DNA of 64,000 nucleotides, taken from assembly GCF_004332295.1 (NCBI RefSeq), contig NZ_RXLP01000027.1, forward strand, positions 1-64,000, written 5' to 3'. The stretch comes from Alloscardovia theropitheci. GTDB taxonomy: Bacteria; Actinomycetota; Actinomycetes; Actinomycetales; Bifidobacteriaceae. Below are positions 1 to 10,712 of the stretch, in pieces. Numbering within the stretch: position 1 is the first letter of the stretch; each line of letters starts with the position of its first letter. The notes under the pieces are model-generated. The model searched no databases, was not told the DNA's origin, and saw nothing but the letters and a program-made list of their open reading frames with translations. The position numbers were made by a program, and so were the translations under genes.

Positions 1-1158
1 GATATCAATTGTTTGATTTTTAGCAGATGCTAAATCGACACTCATACGTAAAAGATTTGCAATTACTGCATCAAAATCGACCATTTCATCGGCAGTTTGG
101 CTCAATCCCTCATGCACCACAGCAATTGTCTCGACACGTCTTTGCGCTTCCTCTAGCTCACGGCGCACTTCATCAGACTTCGTACGGCGAGCCTGTAATC
201 GAAGAAGAGACGACACAGCTTGAAGATTATTCTTTACACGATGATGAATTTCAGAAATCGTCGCATCCTTCGTTTCAAGCTGACGCTCTCGCCAGCGAAG
301 CTCAGTAATATCACGGCACAAAATAAGTGAACCTGTTGGCTTGCCCTCAGTTTCCAATGGCAAGGAGCGCATGGAAATTACAGCATTTTGAGCTTCGAGA
401 ACAACTGCTGCAGCTACTCTTCCATCCACAACCAACTGTAATGCCTCGGGTACTTTAGCATCCGGGTCAAGCTTTTCGGAGACAATATCTGCAAAGCATT
501 TGCCCACCATATCACCTGAAATACCGATACGCCTAAAACTACTAATCGCATTAGGCGCAGCGTACATGACGTTTCCATCACTGTCGAGTACGACAAATCC
601 GTCCGCTACACGAGGATCATGTCGGCGGTATTTTCCACGTGCAAGCGATACACGCTTTTCATATGGGAAATCACCGTTCGTAATCATATAGAACAGCTGC
701 TTACCTACGCCAATACTGCTCATTTCATAACGACCGTTATCACCGCGTGTATCCATATTGCTTTCACGCACCACCATCGCGATAACTCGCCCATTACATA
801 CCACTGGTGTAGCCACATCGCATACAGATATGCCATCAACGACTCTGTAGTGATCCATTCGCGACAAAATATTAGAATGCCATGTATGCTCAAGCAACGG
901 AATGAGGTCTGGCTCAGGATTTTTCCCTACCCAATCTTCTGAAATACGCGAAATTACTGTCGAGGGACGGCACTGCGTCGCCACGATAAAACGCGATACG
1001 TCATCGAAATCATCCATACTTGGCGGAATGACTAAAAGTAAGTCAGAGAATGTTAAATCAGCGATAATTTGCCAATCTGCGATGAGCGAATGTAAACGAT
1101 TCACATCATCTTCGTTATAACCAGGAGTTTGAGAAATAAGCGAATTGAAATCAATCAT
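1..1158 (-). CDS. pdtaS: PdtaS-type sensor histidine kinase (3' part outside window)
   Basis: Membrane-free sensor kinase of the HisKA_2 family, here 386 codons and still open at the left edge, so the ATPase domain is missing. The first ~150 residues match the N-terminal sensor domain of actinobacterial PdtaS. A PAS-like segment follows at roughly residues 190-290. The phosphoacceptor motif EIHHRVKNNLQ, typical of HisKA_2 kinases, lies at about residues 301-311. The ATG at 1158 is preceded by AAAGGA. No transmembrane helix is visible, so it is probably cytosolic. In mycobacteria PdtaS phosphorylates the RNA-binding antiterminator PdtaR; that partner is not in view. A hairpin terminator separates it from greA, so it should have its own promoter. 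The family is clear; the exact ligand is unknown. Confidence 0.8.
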   Translation of the reverse strand, partial: MIDFNSLISQTPGYNEDDVNRLHSLIADWQIIADLTFSDLLLVIPPSMDDFDDVSRFIVATQCRPSTVISRISEDWVGKNPEPDLIPLLEHTWHSNILSRMDHYRVVDGISVCDVATPVVCNGRVIAMVVRESNMDTRGDNGRYEMSSIGVGKQLFYMITNGDFPYEKRVSLARGKYRRHDPRVADGFVVLDSDGNVMYAAPNAISSFRRIGISGDMVGKCFADIVSEKLDPDAKVPEALQLVVDGRVAAAVVLEAQNAVISMRSLPLETEGKPTGSLILCRDITELRWRERQLETKDATISEIHHRVKNNLQAVSSLLRLQARRTKSDEVRRELEEAQRRVETIAVVHEGLSQTADEMVDFDAVIANLLRMSVDLASAKNQTIDI

Positions 1159-1203
1159 TCCTTTAGTTTAATTCAGGATAGATAAATCGTCCATTAATAC
1201 AAA

Positions 1204-1275
1204 AAGTTGTGTCCCCAGCTAAACATCATACGCAAATATATATTCTCGTACGAAGGAGAGCTGAGGACACAACTT
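1204..1275 (-). terminator. Long-stem terminator downstream of greA
   Basis: Inverted arms 1204-1220 and 1259-1275 pair over 17 positions with one mismatch. A second pairing inside the loop (1226-1232 with 1247-1253) extends the structure. Read on the minus strand the stem runs into a short T-tract, as expected for a Rho-independent terminator of greA. The 38-nt loop is long for a simple terminator. Confidence 0.7.
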
Positions 1276-1308
1276 ATTTAAAATTTAGGTCTTACCGTAT
1301 CAGACAGT

Positions 1309-1791
1309 TTACATTGGCTTTGCTGATAAAATCTCAACTTTAAGCTCACGACCATTTGGTGCCTTGTACTCGACAATATCACCTTCATGATGTCCAAAAA
1401 TAGCGCTTCCAATTGGCGATTCAGGACTAATAACGTCATAGTCAGATGCCACTGCTATTTCGCGAGAGCCAATAAGATATGTCATCTCGTTACCAGCAAG
1501 TGAGATGGTGACCACAGTGCCATTTCCAATTTCACCTTCAGCAACCGGTTCAATGATATGGGCGTTACGTAGCTTAACAATCAGTTCGTTAATACGGCCT
1601 TCGTTCTTCCCCTGAGCCTCACGAGCGGCTTGATAGCCACCATTTTCGCTCAAATCGCCTTCTGCACGTGCAGCAGCAATTTTCTCCGTAATATCTTGGC
1701 GCAATTCACCTTCACGCCATGCTAGTTCTTGCTTAAGCTTATCGTAAGCCTCTTGAGTAAGCTCAATTACCTTTTCTTCTTGATCTGCCAT
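1309..1791 (-). CDS. greA: Transcription elongation factor GreA
   Basis: GreA rescues backtracked RNA polymerase by stimulating cleavage of the 3' end of the nascent RNA. The 160-residue length is normal. Residues 1-75 form the predicted N-terminal coiled coil. Its tip carries the acidic pair of the motif GDLSENGGY (D46, E49), which coordinates the active-site magnesium. Residues ~85-158 are the C-terminal FKBP-like domain, ending in a typical strand. An AAGGAGGGG ribosome-binding site precedes the ATG. It lies 77 bp downstream of an FKBP isomerase gene on the same strand and ends before a strong hairpin. Nothing unusual is seen. Confidence 0.97.
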   Translation of the reverse strand: MADQEEKVIELTQEAYDKLKQELAWREGELRQDITEKIAAARAEGDLSENGGYQAAREAQGKNEGRINELIVKLRNAHIIEPVAEGEIGNGTVVTISLAGNEMTYLIGSREIAVASDYDVISPESPIGSAIFGHHEGDIVEYKAPNGRELKVEILSAKPM

Positions 1792-1868
1792 AATCCCCTC
1801 CTTAATTCACACATTCCGTAGTGCATCAACCTATATAGTTCTATTTCTATGGTGCGCTATCAGCGTGC

Positions 1869-2288
1869 TTAGCGAGCAGATGTTGTTGAGATAATATCAA
1901 TAACGAAGACCAAAGTATCGGTACCGCCGATACCTGCCTGTGGAACGCCATAAGAACCGTAGCCGTACTGAGGTGGGATAGAAACCACCAAACGAGATCC
2001 CACATTGTGTCCAGGCACAGTATTATCCCAACCCTTGATTACCTGACCAACGCCAATACCAAAGTCAATTGGCTGATGACGGTCGAAGCTTGAGTCGAAT
2101 GGCTTATCTTTACCCCAAATAACACCGTGATAGTTCACTGTAACGATATCGCCCTTACGAACCATTGGACCATCACCTTCAACGATTTCCTCACAATAAA
2201 GTCCAGCTGGTGCTTCAGGAGTTGGGAAAGAAATCTGTGGATATGCTCCAAACTCTGCATTTACTGTAGGCATTGCAGTATCACTCAT
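1869..2288 (-). CDS. FKBP-type peptidyl-prolyl cis-trans isomerase
   Basis: Single-domain FKBP of 139 residues that catalyses cis-trans isomerisation of Xaa-Pro bonds during folding. The pocket motifs are recognisable: VNYHGVIWG (about 51-59), FDSSFD (64-69), GQVIKGWD (81-88) and the YGYGSYG loop followed by a FVIDI strand at the end. No signal peptide or lipobox is present, so the protein should be cytosolic, unlike secreted actinobacterial FKBPs. AAAGGAG lies just before the ATG. A tRNA-Leu gene lies 45 bp upstream on the same strand. The substrate is unknown. Confidence 0.93.
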   Translation of the reverse strand: MSDTAMPTVNAEFGAYPQISFPTPEAPAGLYCEEIVEGDGPMVRKGDIVTVNYHGVIWGKDKPFDSSFDRHQPIDFGIGVGQVIKGWDNTVPGHNVGSRLVVSIPPQYGYGSYGVPQAGIGGTDTLVFVIDIISTTSAR

Positions 2289-2333
2289 GGGAACTCCTTT
2301 GTGAGAAACAGTGAAGCTTGAGAACTAAGCTAG

Positions 2334-2418
2334 TACCTCGGACGGGACTCGAACCCGTAAGCCCATTACAGGCGGCGGATTTTAAGTCCGCTGCGGCTAC
2401 CAATTTCGCCACCGAGGC
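2334..2418 (-). tRNA. tRNA-Leu (anticodon TAA)
   Basis: An 85-nt cloverleaf reads on the minus strand, with a long variable arm as in class II tRNAs. The acceptor arms GCCTCGG and CCGAGGT pair with one terminal G-U. The anticodon loop holds TAA, and the T arm contains GGGTTCGAGTCCC. CCA is not encoded. Confidence 0.95.
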
Positions 2419-2434
2419 ATTCAAACAAGATATG

Positions 2435-2464
2435 ATTATGCCACAAGTTTTGGCAAAACGCCAA
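2435..2464 (-). promoter_or_regulatory. Candidate promoter for tRNA-Leu
   Basis: On the minus strand TTGGCG (2459-2464) and CATAAT (2435-2440) are separated by 18 bp, a sigma-70-like arrangement ending 16 bp before the tRNA 5' end. This is inferred from sequence alone. Confidence 0.45.
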
Positions 2465-2487
2465 ATCAAGCGCGTTAATTTTATTCT

Positions 2488-3474
2488 TTATGCGGAAATT
2501 TCAGCATATTTACGCGTGGCGAGGTCTAAGACAATACCATCTAATAGCCCGTGTTCACTAGCTACATATGATGTAATATGCCCTCCATCTGCTTCGACAC
2601 AATCGCTAATATTCTTCAGCACACGTGACCAGACGAGTGCTCCCGCACCAATGACATCTCGGCGCCCAGGATGAACAACACTGAGCGTGTCACGCTCTAC
2701 CCTGCTCATTCTGACGACACGATTATTAACAGCATCGACATCATCAATTTCAATAATTGTTCCATCAATAGATTCTTGATGATACTCGGTCTGACCAATA
2801 GCTATCGCAGACATGGTTGTCACTGTACCTGAGACGCCAATAATTGTACGTACCTTATGAAGTGGTACAGTCGTCGCTGCACGTGTAATATTCCCATCAA
2901 TGTCTTCAATTGCTGCACTTATGGCATCTTCTTGAGGAGCGTCCTCAAGGTGGTAACGTTCACTCATTCGGACAGAACCGATATTCATCGAATAGGCTGC
3001 TTCAATCTGCGATGGATTCTGTGCATCACCTAAAACTAATTCAGTTGATCCTCCACCTAAATCAACGACGAGATAGGGAGCCTCAAATTTATTCATATCG
3101 AGCACACTTGTGGCACCTAGGAAACTTAAACGTGCCTCTTCCTCACCTGAAATAACATCCGGGTAAATTCCCAGTCGCTCGTAGATATATGATTCAAATT
3201 CATGTCGATTTTTTGCATCTCGAGTCGCACTCGTTGCGACAAAACGCACATAATCTACGTGATGATGGTCAATGATTTCGGCAAATTCATCAATTGCTTC
3301 ATACACGCGACTCAGCGCAGCACTACTGAATGCATGATGAACGTCAACACCCTCGCCTAACCTAACGACTCGCATAATTCGAGGAACAATGACATGTAGT
3401 CCATCATTATCCATAGATGCGATCATGAGACGAATAGAATTCGTACCGCAATCAATCCCTGCAACTGTTATCAT
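2488..3474 (-). CDS. ppx: Exopolyphosphatase / pppGpp phosphohydrolase (Ppx/GppA family)
   Basis: Ppx/GppA enzymes release phosphate from polyphosphate or convert pppGpp to ppGpp. The protein has the ASKHA fold: phosphate loop DCGTNSIRLM at residues 8-17, a second nucleotide loop DLGGGSTEL near 138-146, and GVSGTVTTM near 214-222. At 328 residues it is the short single-module actinobacterial form. The frame opens 24 bp further upstream, but GAAGGAA sits 6 bp before the ATG at 3474, so that start is preferred. It follows DUF501, ftsB and eno, an order conserved in Actinobacteria. Whether the substrate is polyphosphate or pppGpp cannot be decided from sequence. Confidence 0.9.
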   Translation of the reverse strand: MITVAGIDCGTNSIRLMIASMDNDGLHVIVPRIMRVVRLGEGVDVHHAFSSAALSRVYEAIDEFAEIIDHHHVDYVRFVATSATRDAKNRHEFESYIYERLGIYPDVISGEEEARLSFLGATSVLDMNKFEAPYLVVDLGGGSTELVLGDAQNPSQIEAAYSMNIGSVRMSERYHLEDAPQEDAISAAIEDIDGNITRAATTVPLHKVRTIIGVSGTVTTMSAIAIGQTEYHQESIDGTIIEIDDVDAVNNRVVRMSRVERDTLSVVHPGRRDVIGAGALVWSRVLKNISDCVEADGGHITSYVASEHGLLDGIVLDLATRKYAEISA

Positions 3475-3547
3475 CACTGTTCCTTCGTACCTATGCACAT
3501 TGTAAGTATTTCTGGTTTATCAGGCATATGCTACACACTCATCGTGC

Positions 3548-4111
3548 TCATCGTGAGCAGCGACACACATTAGGATCAAACTCTTCGCGAATTTCAGAAA
3601 GGATTAAATCCCCTACTGGGTTTACACCTGGGCCCATTGCAAGAGTTTGAGCCAAGACTGCGTGAAGACATTTAACACGTTCAGGCATTCCACCAGCGGT
3701 AATTCCCTCTATATGCTCTTCGCTGTCACCTAAACGCACTGCAAGCTCATGGCGAACGGCTAGGTAAGATTCATGAGCCTTCATATACCCTGCTGCTAGC
3801 ACGTCGTCAGAAGTGAGCTGTTCAGTTAATTCAGCGAGTCGTCCAGCTGCTTCTACATGCGAAATCGCTTTTGTAGCTCCAGGATGAGTAAGGTAGAAAG
3901 TCGTAGGGAAAGGAATTTTTCCATCAATGAGTGGTCGCGTTACAGTAGTCAAAGGCTGCCCACAGACACATCTCGCCCCTACAGCAACCATTCCGCGCGG
4001 AAAACGTCCTAGTTGCACTTCAACAGCTTGAATGTCACTATCCGTAGCCTGATGTGTCAAGAAATACTCAACTAGCTCCTCGGCTGTCGTATAAACATGC
4101 TGCGGCCACAT
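3548..4111 (-). CDS. DUF501 family conserved protein
   Basis: A 187-residue protein matching the DUF501 family, found in Actinobacteria between ftsB and ppx exactly as here. Function is unknown. Visible features are a CVCGQPL motif near residues 47-53, the segment PFPTTFYLTHP near 68-78, and a C-terminal CRCSR ending, so clustered cysteines may bind metal. There is no signal peptide or membrane helix. The ATG follows AAGGGGGAAACT, a good ribosome-binding site. The 146 bp between this gene and ftsB is AT-rich and holds nothing else recognisable. The family and its neighbourhood are known; metal binding is inferred. Confidence 0.88.
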   Translation of the reverse strand: MWPQHVYTTAEELVEYFLTHQATDSDIQAVEVQLGRFPRGMVAVGARCVCGQPLTTVTRPLIDGKIPFPTTFYLTHPGATKAISHVEAAGRLAELTEQLTSDDVLAAGYMKAHESYLAVRHELAVRLGDSEEHIEGITAGGMPERVKCLHAVLAQTLAMGPGVNPVGDLILSEIREEFDPNVCRCSR

Positions 4112-4257
4112 AGTTTCCCCCTTGCCTGAAAAAAGAAAGATAATTCACGATTTTAGAATGAGATTGAGATTATCTAATTCGCGATACTCATTGTTCCTTA
4201 TTAGTTTTATTCTTTACTTGTTCTTTTATAATCCATTCACAGTGACAATAAATGCAC

Positions 4258-5070
4258 TTATTGAGCAGTGTTTGCCTCGCCTGAAGAATTCTCAGCCTGA
4301 TCAGTATTGTGAATTGCATAGAGTAATTCTGTAAACCACGGCAGTTGCGACTGAGTCGTATCACTCTTCTTGGTTGTATCCGTTCGCATATCTTGCGGTA
4401 GATTCTCTACTCGCACGCTTCGCTCGCCAGGGTAAACAAAGCCTAACCGTTTACGTGCCTGTGCAGTTACATATGCATCATCAGACCAGCGACTGATATC
4501 ATTTTCTAACTCAGCCTTTTGCTGAATTAATGCAGCCTCTTGACTTTTTAATGCATTAAGTTGGCCAAGATTTTGCGCATAACTCCTAAAGACCAACCCA
4601 ATATTGAGCAATGACAAAAGCAAAATAATAATACCAAGGATGAAGAGTAATCCACCACGAGAATCCATCGATGTACGATTTCTTCGCGCCATACTCTGCG
4701 AATGAGAACTCTTTAATTCAGATTGCGATAAACGTTCACGACCGGCGCGTGGCTGCTCCTGCACATGATTCGGGGACACACTTGAGTTATTACTTCTCAA
4801 ACCATTATTTCGCGAATTATTCCTCGATAAGAATGAAAAAAGACCCGCACCCGTTTGGACTGAATTTCGAGATTTCTTTGACGAGTTTCGAGTTCTACCA
4901 GTTACCGCACTTCGTGACCGCTTAATATCGCGTAACTCATCCCGCACAACTCGTTCTTGACTTCCACGTCGTGTTCTTAGACCACTATTATCTCGCGTCG
5001 AGTCAGTCGAACGTGTTGATCGTTGACGCGATGAATTACGAGAAAAATTTTTATGAGTGCGGTCGGCCAT
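4258..5070 (-). CDS. ftsB: Septum formation initiator FtsB/DivIC-like protein
   Basis: Divisome protein of the FtsB/DivIC family, which links FtsL and FtsQ. Residues 1-134 form a long arginine/serine/asparagine-rich basic tail. One transmembrane helix follows (about 141-161), then an extracytoplasmic coiled coil (about 166-195) and the family ending ARKRLGFVYPGE. At 270 residues it is long because of the basic tail, a feature seen in actinobacterial homologues. The start is odd: the ATG directly follows the T-tract of the eno terminator and has no ribosome-binding site, so a leaderless transcript or an internal start is possible. Its place between eno and DUF501 supports the call. Confidence 0.88.
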   Translation of the reverse strand: MADRTHKNFSRNSSRQRSTRSTDSTRDNSGLRTRRGSQERVVRDELRDIKRSRSAVTGRTRNSSKKSRNSVQTGAGLFSFLSRNNSRNNGLRSNNSSVSPNHVQEQPRAGRERLSQSELKSSHSQSMARRNRTSMDSRGGLLFILGIIILLLSLLNIGLVFRSYAQNLGQLNALKSQEAALIQQKAELENDISRWSDDAYVTAQARKRLGFVYPGERSVRVENLPQDMRTDTTKKSDTTQSQLPWFTELLYAIHNTDQAENSSGEANTAQ

Positions 5071-5076
5071 ATATTA

Positions 5077-5135
5077 AAAAATACCCACTATGCTCGACCG
5101 TCTTGAAGACGAACCGTTACACAGTGGGTATTTTT
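5077..5135 (-). terminator. Terminator of eno abutting ftsB
   Basis: Perfect 13-bp arms (5077-5089 and 5123-5135), with a small inner hairpin CGTCT/AGACG in the 33-nt loop. On the minus strand the stem ends in TTTTTT, only 6 bp before the ftsB ATG. It should end eno transcription, leaving almost no space for a separate ftsB leader. Confidence 0.8.
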
Positions 5136-5220
5136 GCTTTTTAAGGCGTGTCTCTTATACAGATTTACTCAAATGCACACTCTCGCATGCATAAGTAAAT
5201 CAACGTAAACTTAGATAGCT

Positions 5221-6546
<1,326 letters not shown>

Positions 6547-6580
6547 TCACTCACAAGAATAATAGTTTTTGTGGACTAAC

Positions 6581-9500
6581 TTAGGCCTTGTCGGATACGT
6601 GTTTCCACTCTAAATCATCCAACAACTGATTCGTCCATCGTAAGACTTCATCCGTTTGCATAGCTGACTGCCCAAGCATGCCTTGGAATGGAGTTGGCAG
6701 AATTAACGTATGCGTAACCGGACGATACTGAACATTCTTATAGATTCGCTTAAGCCGTAGCATGACTGAATCTTGAGGATCAATCCCTACAATTCTTATA
6801 TTCTTACCCTGAGCAATAAGATCACTAATACCCAAATTTCGAGCTCGTGAACGCAATCGCGCGATATCGAATAGAGTTCCCAACTCATGAGGCAGATTGC
6901 CGTATCGATCCTTTAATTCATCACGAATATCACTAAATTCTTCTTCTGTTCGAGCCGCAGCGATTTTTCGGTATGCTTCGAGTCTAAGCTTGTCGGAATC
7001 GATATAGCTTTGTGGAATGGATGCTTCTACAGGCAAATCAATGGATACCGCGACGCTTTCTTTCCGTTCAGGCTCTTTATATTCCATAACGGCCTCAGAA
7101 ACCATACGTACATAAAGGTCAAAACCAACACCTTCGATATGCCCCGATTGCTCACCACCCAAAAGATTGCCTGTTCCACGAAGTTCCAAATCCTTCATTG
7201 CTACATCGTACCCAGCTCCCAGCTGAGTATTTTGAGCTATGGTACTCAGGCGGTCATGCGCTGTTTGAGTCATAGTTTTTGTAGCATCGTAGAGGAAATA
7301 CGCATAGGCTCTTTCGCGTCCACGTCCTACTCGTCCTCGTAATTGATGAAGCTGCGATAAACCAAAGCGATCTGCTCTATCTACGATAAGAGTATTAGCA
7401 TTTGAGATATCAAGACCCGTTTCCACGATAGTCGTGCACACCAATACATCTATCTCACGATTCCAAAAACCTTGAATCACAAGATCAAGCTGCTTTTCAC
7501 TCATCTTTCCATGAGCGGTTGCCACACGGGCTTCTGGTATGAGTTCACGAATTTTCTGGGCTTGTTTATCAATGTCCTGAACGCGATTATGCACATAAAA
7601 GACTTGTCCTTCACGCAAAATTTCGCGTCGTACAGCAGCGACAACTTGTGCATCCTCGTATGCGCCCACATATGTCAAAACAGGAAGACGATCTTCTGGA
7701 GGCGTAGCCAGCGTAGACATTTCTCGTAGCCCAGTAATAGACATTTCCAAAGTTCGTGGAATTGGGGTCGCGGATAGCGAAAGAACGTCTACATTAGTTC
7801 GTAATGCTTTGAGTGTTTCTTTATGTTCAACTCCAAAACGCTGCTCTTCATCGATAATGACAAGACCTAAATCTTTGAATTTAATCGCAGGATTAAGCAA
7901 TTTATGGGTACCGATAACCACATCAACTGTGCCGGCTTCAATATCAGCGATGGTAGCTTTAAGCTCTTTTGCTGTCTGGAAGCGGCTCATAATTGCCACT
8001 TTGACAGGAAAACCATCGTAGCGCGATGAGAAAGTCTCATAATGCTGCTGAGCCAGAAGCGTTGTTGGTACTAGAACGGCGACTTGCTTAGAATCTTGAA
8101 CGGCTTTAAATGCCGCTCTAATTGCAATCTCGGTCTTTCCAAACCCAACATCGCCACAAATAAGACGATCCATAGGAATTGGTTTTTCCATGTCAGTTTT
8201 CACATCATCAATTGTGGTAAGTTGATCAGGTGTCTCTTGATATGGGAATGCTTCTTCTAGTTCACGCTGCCAAGGAGTATCGGGGCTAAACGCATACCCA
8301 CGTGTTCTCTGACGTGTTGAATACAGCGCTACTAAATCTTGCGCAATCTCCTTAACCTTTTTGCGCGCCTTTGCTTTAGTCGTCGCCCAATCAGAACCAC
8401 CTAATTTATTAAGCTTTGGAATCTCAGCACCGATATATTTGCTCAGCTGGTCAAGCTGATCAGCCGGGACGAATAACTTATCATGAGGAGCCCCCCTCTT
8501 ACTTGAGGCATACTCAAGAACGACATACTCGCGCTGACTGCGCGCATTGCCTAATCCAACAGTGCGCTGTTGAAGCTCTACGAACTGTCCAATACCGTGC
8601 TGTTCGTGTACAACGAAATCACCCGGTTTGAGCTCAACCAAATCAATTGCTTTGCGCCTTCTCGATGGCGTACGCGTTTGAGCAGCAACTGATGATCGCC
8701 CGGTAATATCTTGCTCGGTAAGAACAGCTATACCGGCTTGATTATCAATAAATCCACGCGTTACATGAGAAAGAATAAAATCAATCTGTGAACTATCTGC
8801 ATTAGTTTGTCCAATAATTCGTTGCAATCGCGCTAATGTTCCCGTTGCGGGACTTGTAATGATGATATGCAAACCAGCTTTTTGTAAGGACTCAATACCT
8901 TCATTCGTCCGTTTTTCATCACCGCGATATTCATCTGGCTGTGATGCATGGATGACGACATTCGTTTCCACAGAATCGTCTACGCCTAAATCACTCACCA
9001 TCCATACATGGTGTCGAGCAGAATCCAAATCCGAGAGAACATCATTAAAATCAATAAAGCTCGCTTTATCAAAGCTAATTGGGACAGCGCTTGCTCCCCT
9101 GCTTGCTGCTACATGCCAGCTTGCAGCGAGAAATTCTTGTGCAGTCTTATTAAGATCTTCCGCTGCCCTACGTATGCGCTCTTCATCATGAACGAGCACA
9201 ACACTTGACTCTGGGAATAACGAATATACTGGGACCACATCATCAATAAGCGCTGGGATGAGAGATTCCATTCCCTCTACAGGAATGCCTTGCGCAATGG
9301 ACTCGAGCATATCATCGGCATTATCAATAGAACCAATTAATTTATGTGCACGTTCCCGTACATTATCCGTAAGTGGAATTTCTCGACATGCAGTTGCCCA
9401 TATGCTTTCGATATTATCCCCATACGTTCGCTGATCGGAGGCATGGAACTCGTGAATTTCGTCAATTTCGTCACCGAAGAAATCTATGCGAACAGGATGT

Positions 9501-10123
9501 GCTGCCGTAGGAGGGAAAATATCAAGAATTCCGCCACGTACAGCGAATTCGCCACGTTCCATCACCAAATCAGAACGCGTATAAGCATGTTCAATAAGGC
9601 GAGATACTGCCACATTCATATCGATGATATCGCCACGCTTAAAAATCAGAGGTTCGATATCATAAACGCCTGAAACAATAGGCTGGATAAGTGAGCGAAC
9701 TGGCATTACAAGAACTTTAAGCGCGCCCAGCGCGGCAATACTTGTATCCGGATGAACTAGCCTACGGAAAATAGCCATTCGCCTTGCAACTGTATCAGCG
9801 CGAGGACTGAGCCGCTCGTGTGGTAAAGTTTCCCACGCATCAAGAACTGCGATGTCATCAGGATTGCCTTTATACCATGAACGAATTTCTTCAGCAGTTT
9901 GGGTAGCTTGCCGTCCGGACGATGTAACGACGATAACCGTCGCATCACTATTTTCAGCGATGCTAGCTTCTAATGCAGCGCGCACACCTTGTACAGCACC
10001 AATACGTCGAATGGGGTCGTTAACGTCATGCGAACTTTGAATTATATGTTCAAAATCTTCAGTGTCACCGAGGCGCTGTTGAACATCTTGTAAAGTACCG
10101 TATAGGCTATATCTATCGGCCAT
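6581..10123 (-). CDS. mfd: Transcription-repair coupling factor Mfd
   Basis: Mfd displaces stalled RNA polymerase at DNA lesions and recruits UvrA. The 1180 residues show the full architecture: a UvrB-like N-terminal region (about 20-350), the RNA-polymerase-interaction domain starting at LKPGDFVVHEQHGIGQF (about 500-516), and the RecG-like translocase with Walker A GDVGFGKTE (about 660), the DEEQ box IIDEEQRFG, and RGRVGRGRERAYAY, then a C-terminal TRCF domain. The ATG lies inside the 3' end of pth (11-bp overlap) behind AGGAGAAG, so the two genes are probably translationally coupled. No missing motif was noticed. Confidence 0.98.
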   Translation of the reverse strand: MADRYSLYGTLQDVQQRLGDTEDFEHIIQSSHDVNDPIRRIGAVQGVRAALEASIAENSDATVIVVTSSGRQATQTAEEIRSWYKGNPDDIAVLDAWETLPHERLSPRADTVARRMAIFRRLVHPDTSIAALGALKVLVMPVRSLIQPIVSGVYDIEPLIFKRGDIIDMNVAVSRLIEHAYTRSDLVMERGEFAVRGGILDIFPPTAAHPVRIDFFGDEIDEIHEFHASDQRTYGDNIESIWATACREIPLTDNVRERAHKLIGSIDNADDMLESIAQGIPVEGMESLIPALIDDVVPVYSLFPESSVVLVHDEERIRRAAEDLNKTAQEFLAASWHVAASRGASAVPISFDKASFIDFNDVLSDLDSARHHVWMVSDLGVDDSVETNVVIHASQPDEYRGDEKRTNEGIESLQKAGLHIIITSPATGTLARLQRIIGQTNADSSQIDFILSHVTRGFIDNQAGIAVLTEQDITGRSSVAAQTRTPSRRRKAIDLVELKPGDFVVHEQHGIGQFVELQQRTVGLGNARSQREYVVLEYASSKRGAPHDKLFVPADQLDQLSKYIGAEIPKLNKLGGSDWATTKAKARKKVKEIAQDLVALYSTRQRTRGYAFSPDTPWQRELEEAFPYQETPDQLTTIDDVKTDMEKPIPMDRLICGDVGFGKTEIAIRAAFKAVQDSKQVAVLVPTTLLAQQHYETFSSRYDGFPVKVAIMSRFQTAKELKATIADIEAGTVDVVIGTHKLLNPAIKFKDLGLVIIDEEQRFGVEHKETLKALRTNVDVLSLSATPIPRTLEMSITGLREMSTLATPPEDRLPVLTYVGAYEDAQVVAAVRREILREGQVFYVHNRVQDIDKQAQKIRELIPEARVATAHGKMSEKQLDLVIQGFWNREIDVLVCTTIVETGLDISNANTLIVDRADRFGLSQLHQLRGRVGRGRERAYAYFLYDATKTMTQTAHDRLSTIAQNTQLGAGYDVAMKDLELRGTGNLLGGEQSGHIEGVGFDLYVRMVSEAVMEYKEPERKESVAVSIDLPVEASIPQSYIDSDKLRLEAYRKIAAARTEEEFSDIRDELKDRYGNLPHELGTLFDIARLRSRARNLGISDLIAQGKNIRIVGIDPQDSVMLRLKRIYKNVQYRPVTHTLILPTPFQGMLGQSAMQTDEVLRWTNQLLDDLEWKHVSDKA

Positions 10124-10712
10124 TAAACTTCTCCTGCGTGCGCTGCAGACCGTCAGCCATCAGCATTTCCGCCGCATCCGCACCATCCATCAAAAACTCG
10201 TCCAGCTCCTTGCGCTGTGAGGCATTAAAACCACCCAGCACCCAATTCACTGTATTTTCGCGAGCATGAGCACCCCTTGCCGCATGTCCTACCCCTAGAC
10301 GGACTCGAGCATACTGAGGCGTACCTAAAGATCGATCAATGGATTTAATACCATTGTGCCCGCCAGCTGAACCGCCTGCCTTAACCTTCATACGCCCAAA
10401 GTCCAAATCCATATCATCATGCATCACAATAACGTGTGATGCATCAATAGAATAGTATGCGCAAATGGATGCAACAGCATTGCCGGACTCATTCATAAAA
10501 GTCAATGGCTTTGCAAGGAAGAATTTAAAGGATTTACCTCCTAAATTCATGACTCCTTTCCCAAGCATCGCAAGCCCTTTATGATCACTCATACTTACGC
10601 CCCAGCGTTGTGCAAGTACATCTGCAGCCATAAAGCCCATATTGTGACGAGTACCTTCGTATTTTTTACCTGGATTGCCCAAACCTACGATGAGCCAAAA
10701 ATCTGATGCCAT
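10113..10712 (-). CDS. pth: Peptidyl-tRNA hydrolase
   Basis: Cleaves peptidyl-tRNAs released by ribosome drop-off, recycling tRNA. The 199-residue length is usual. The motifs VGLGNPGKKYEGTRHNMGF (catalytic His at about 24) and HDDMDLDFGRMKVKAGGSAG are intact, as is GHNGIKSI. It precedes and overlaps mfd, an arrangement common in Actinobacteria. The ATG at 10712 gives the expected N-terminus. The upstream 390 bp carry no gene on this strand, so its promoter should lie there. Confidence 0.97.
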   Translation of the reverse strand: MASDFWLIVGLGNPGKKYEGTRHNMGFMAADVLAQRWGVSMSDHKGLAMLGKGVMNLGGKSFKFFLAKPLTFMNESGNAVASICAYYSIDASHVIVMHDDMDLDFGRMKVKAGGSAGGHNGIKSIDRSLGTPQYARVRLGVGHAARGAHARENTVNWVLGGFNASQRKELDEFLMDGADAAEMLMADGLQRTQEKFNGR

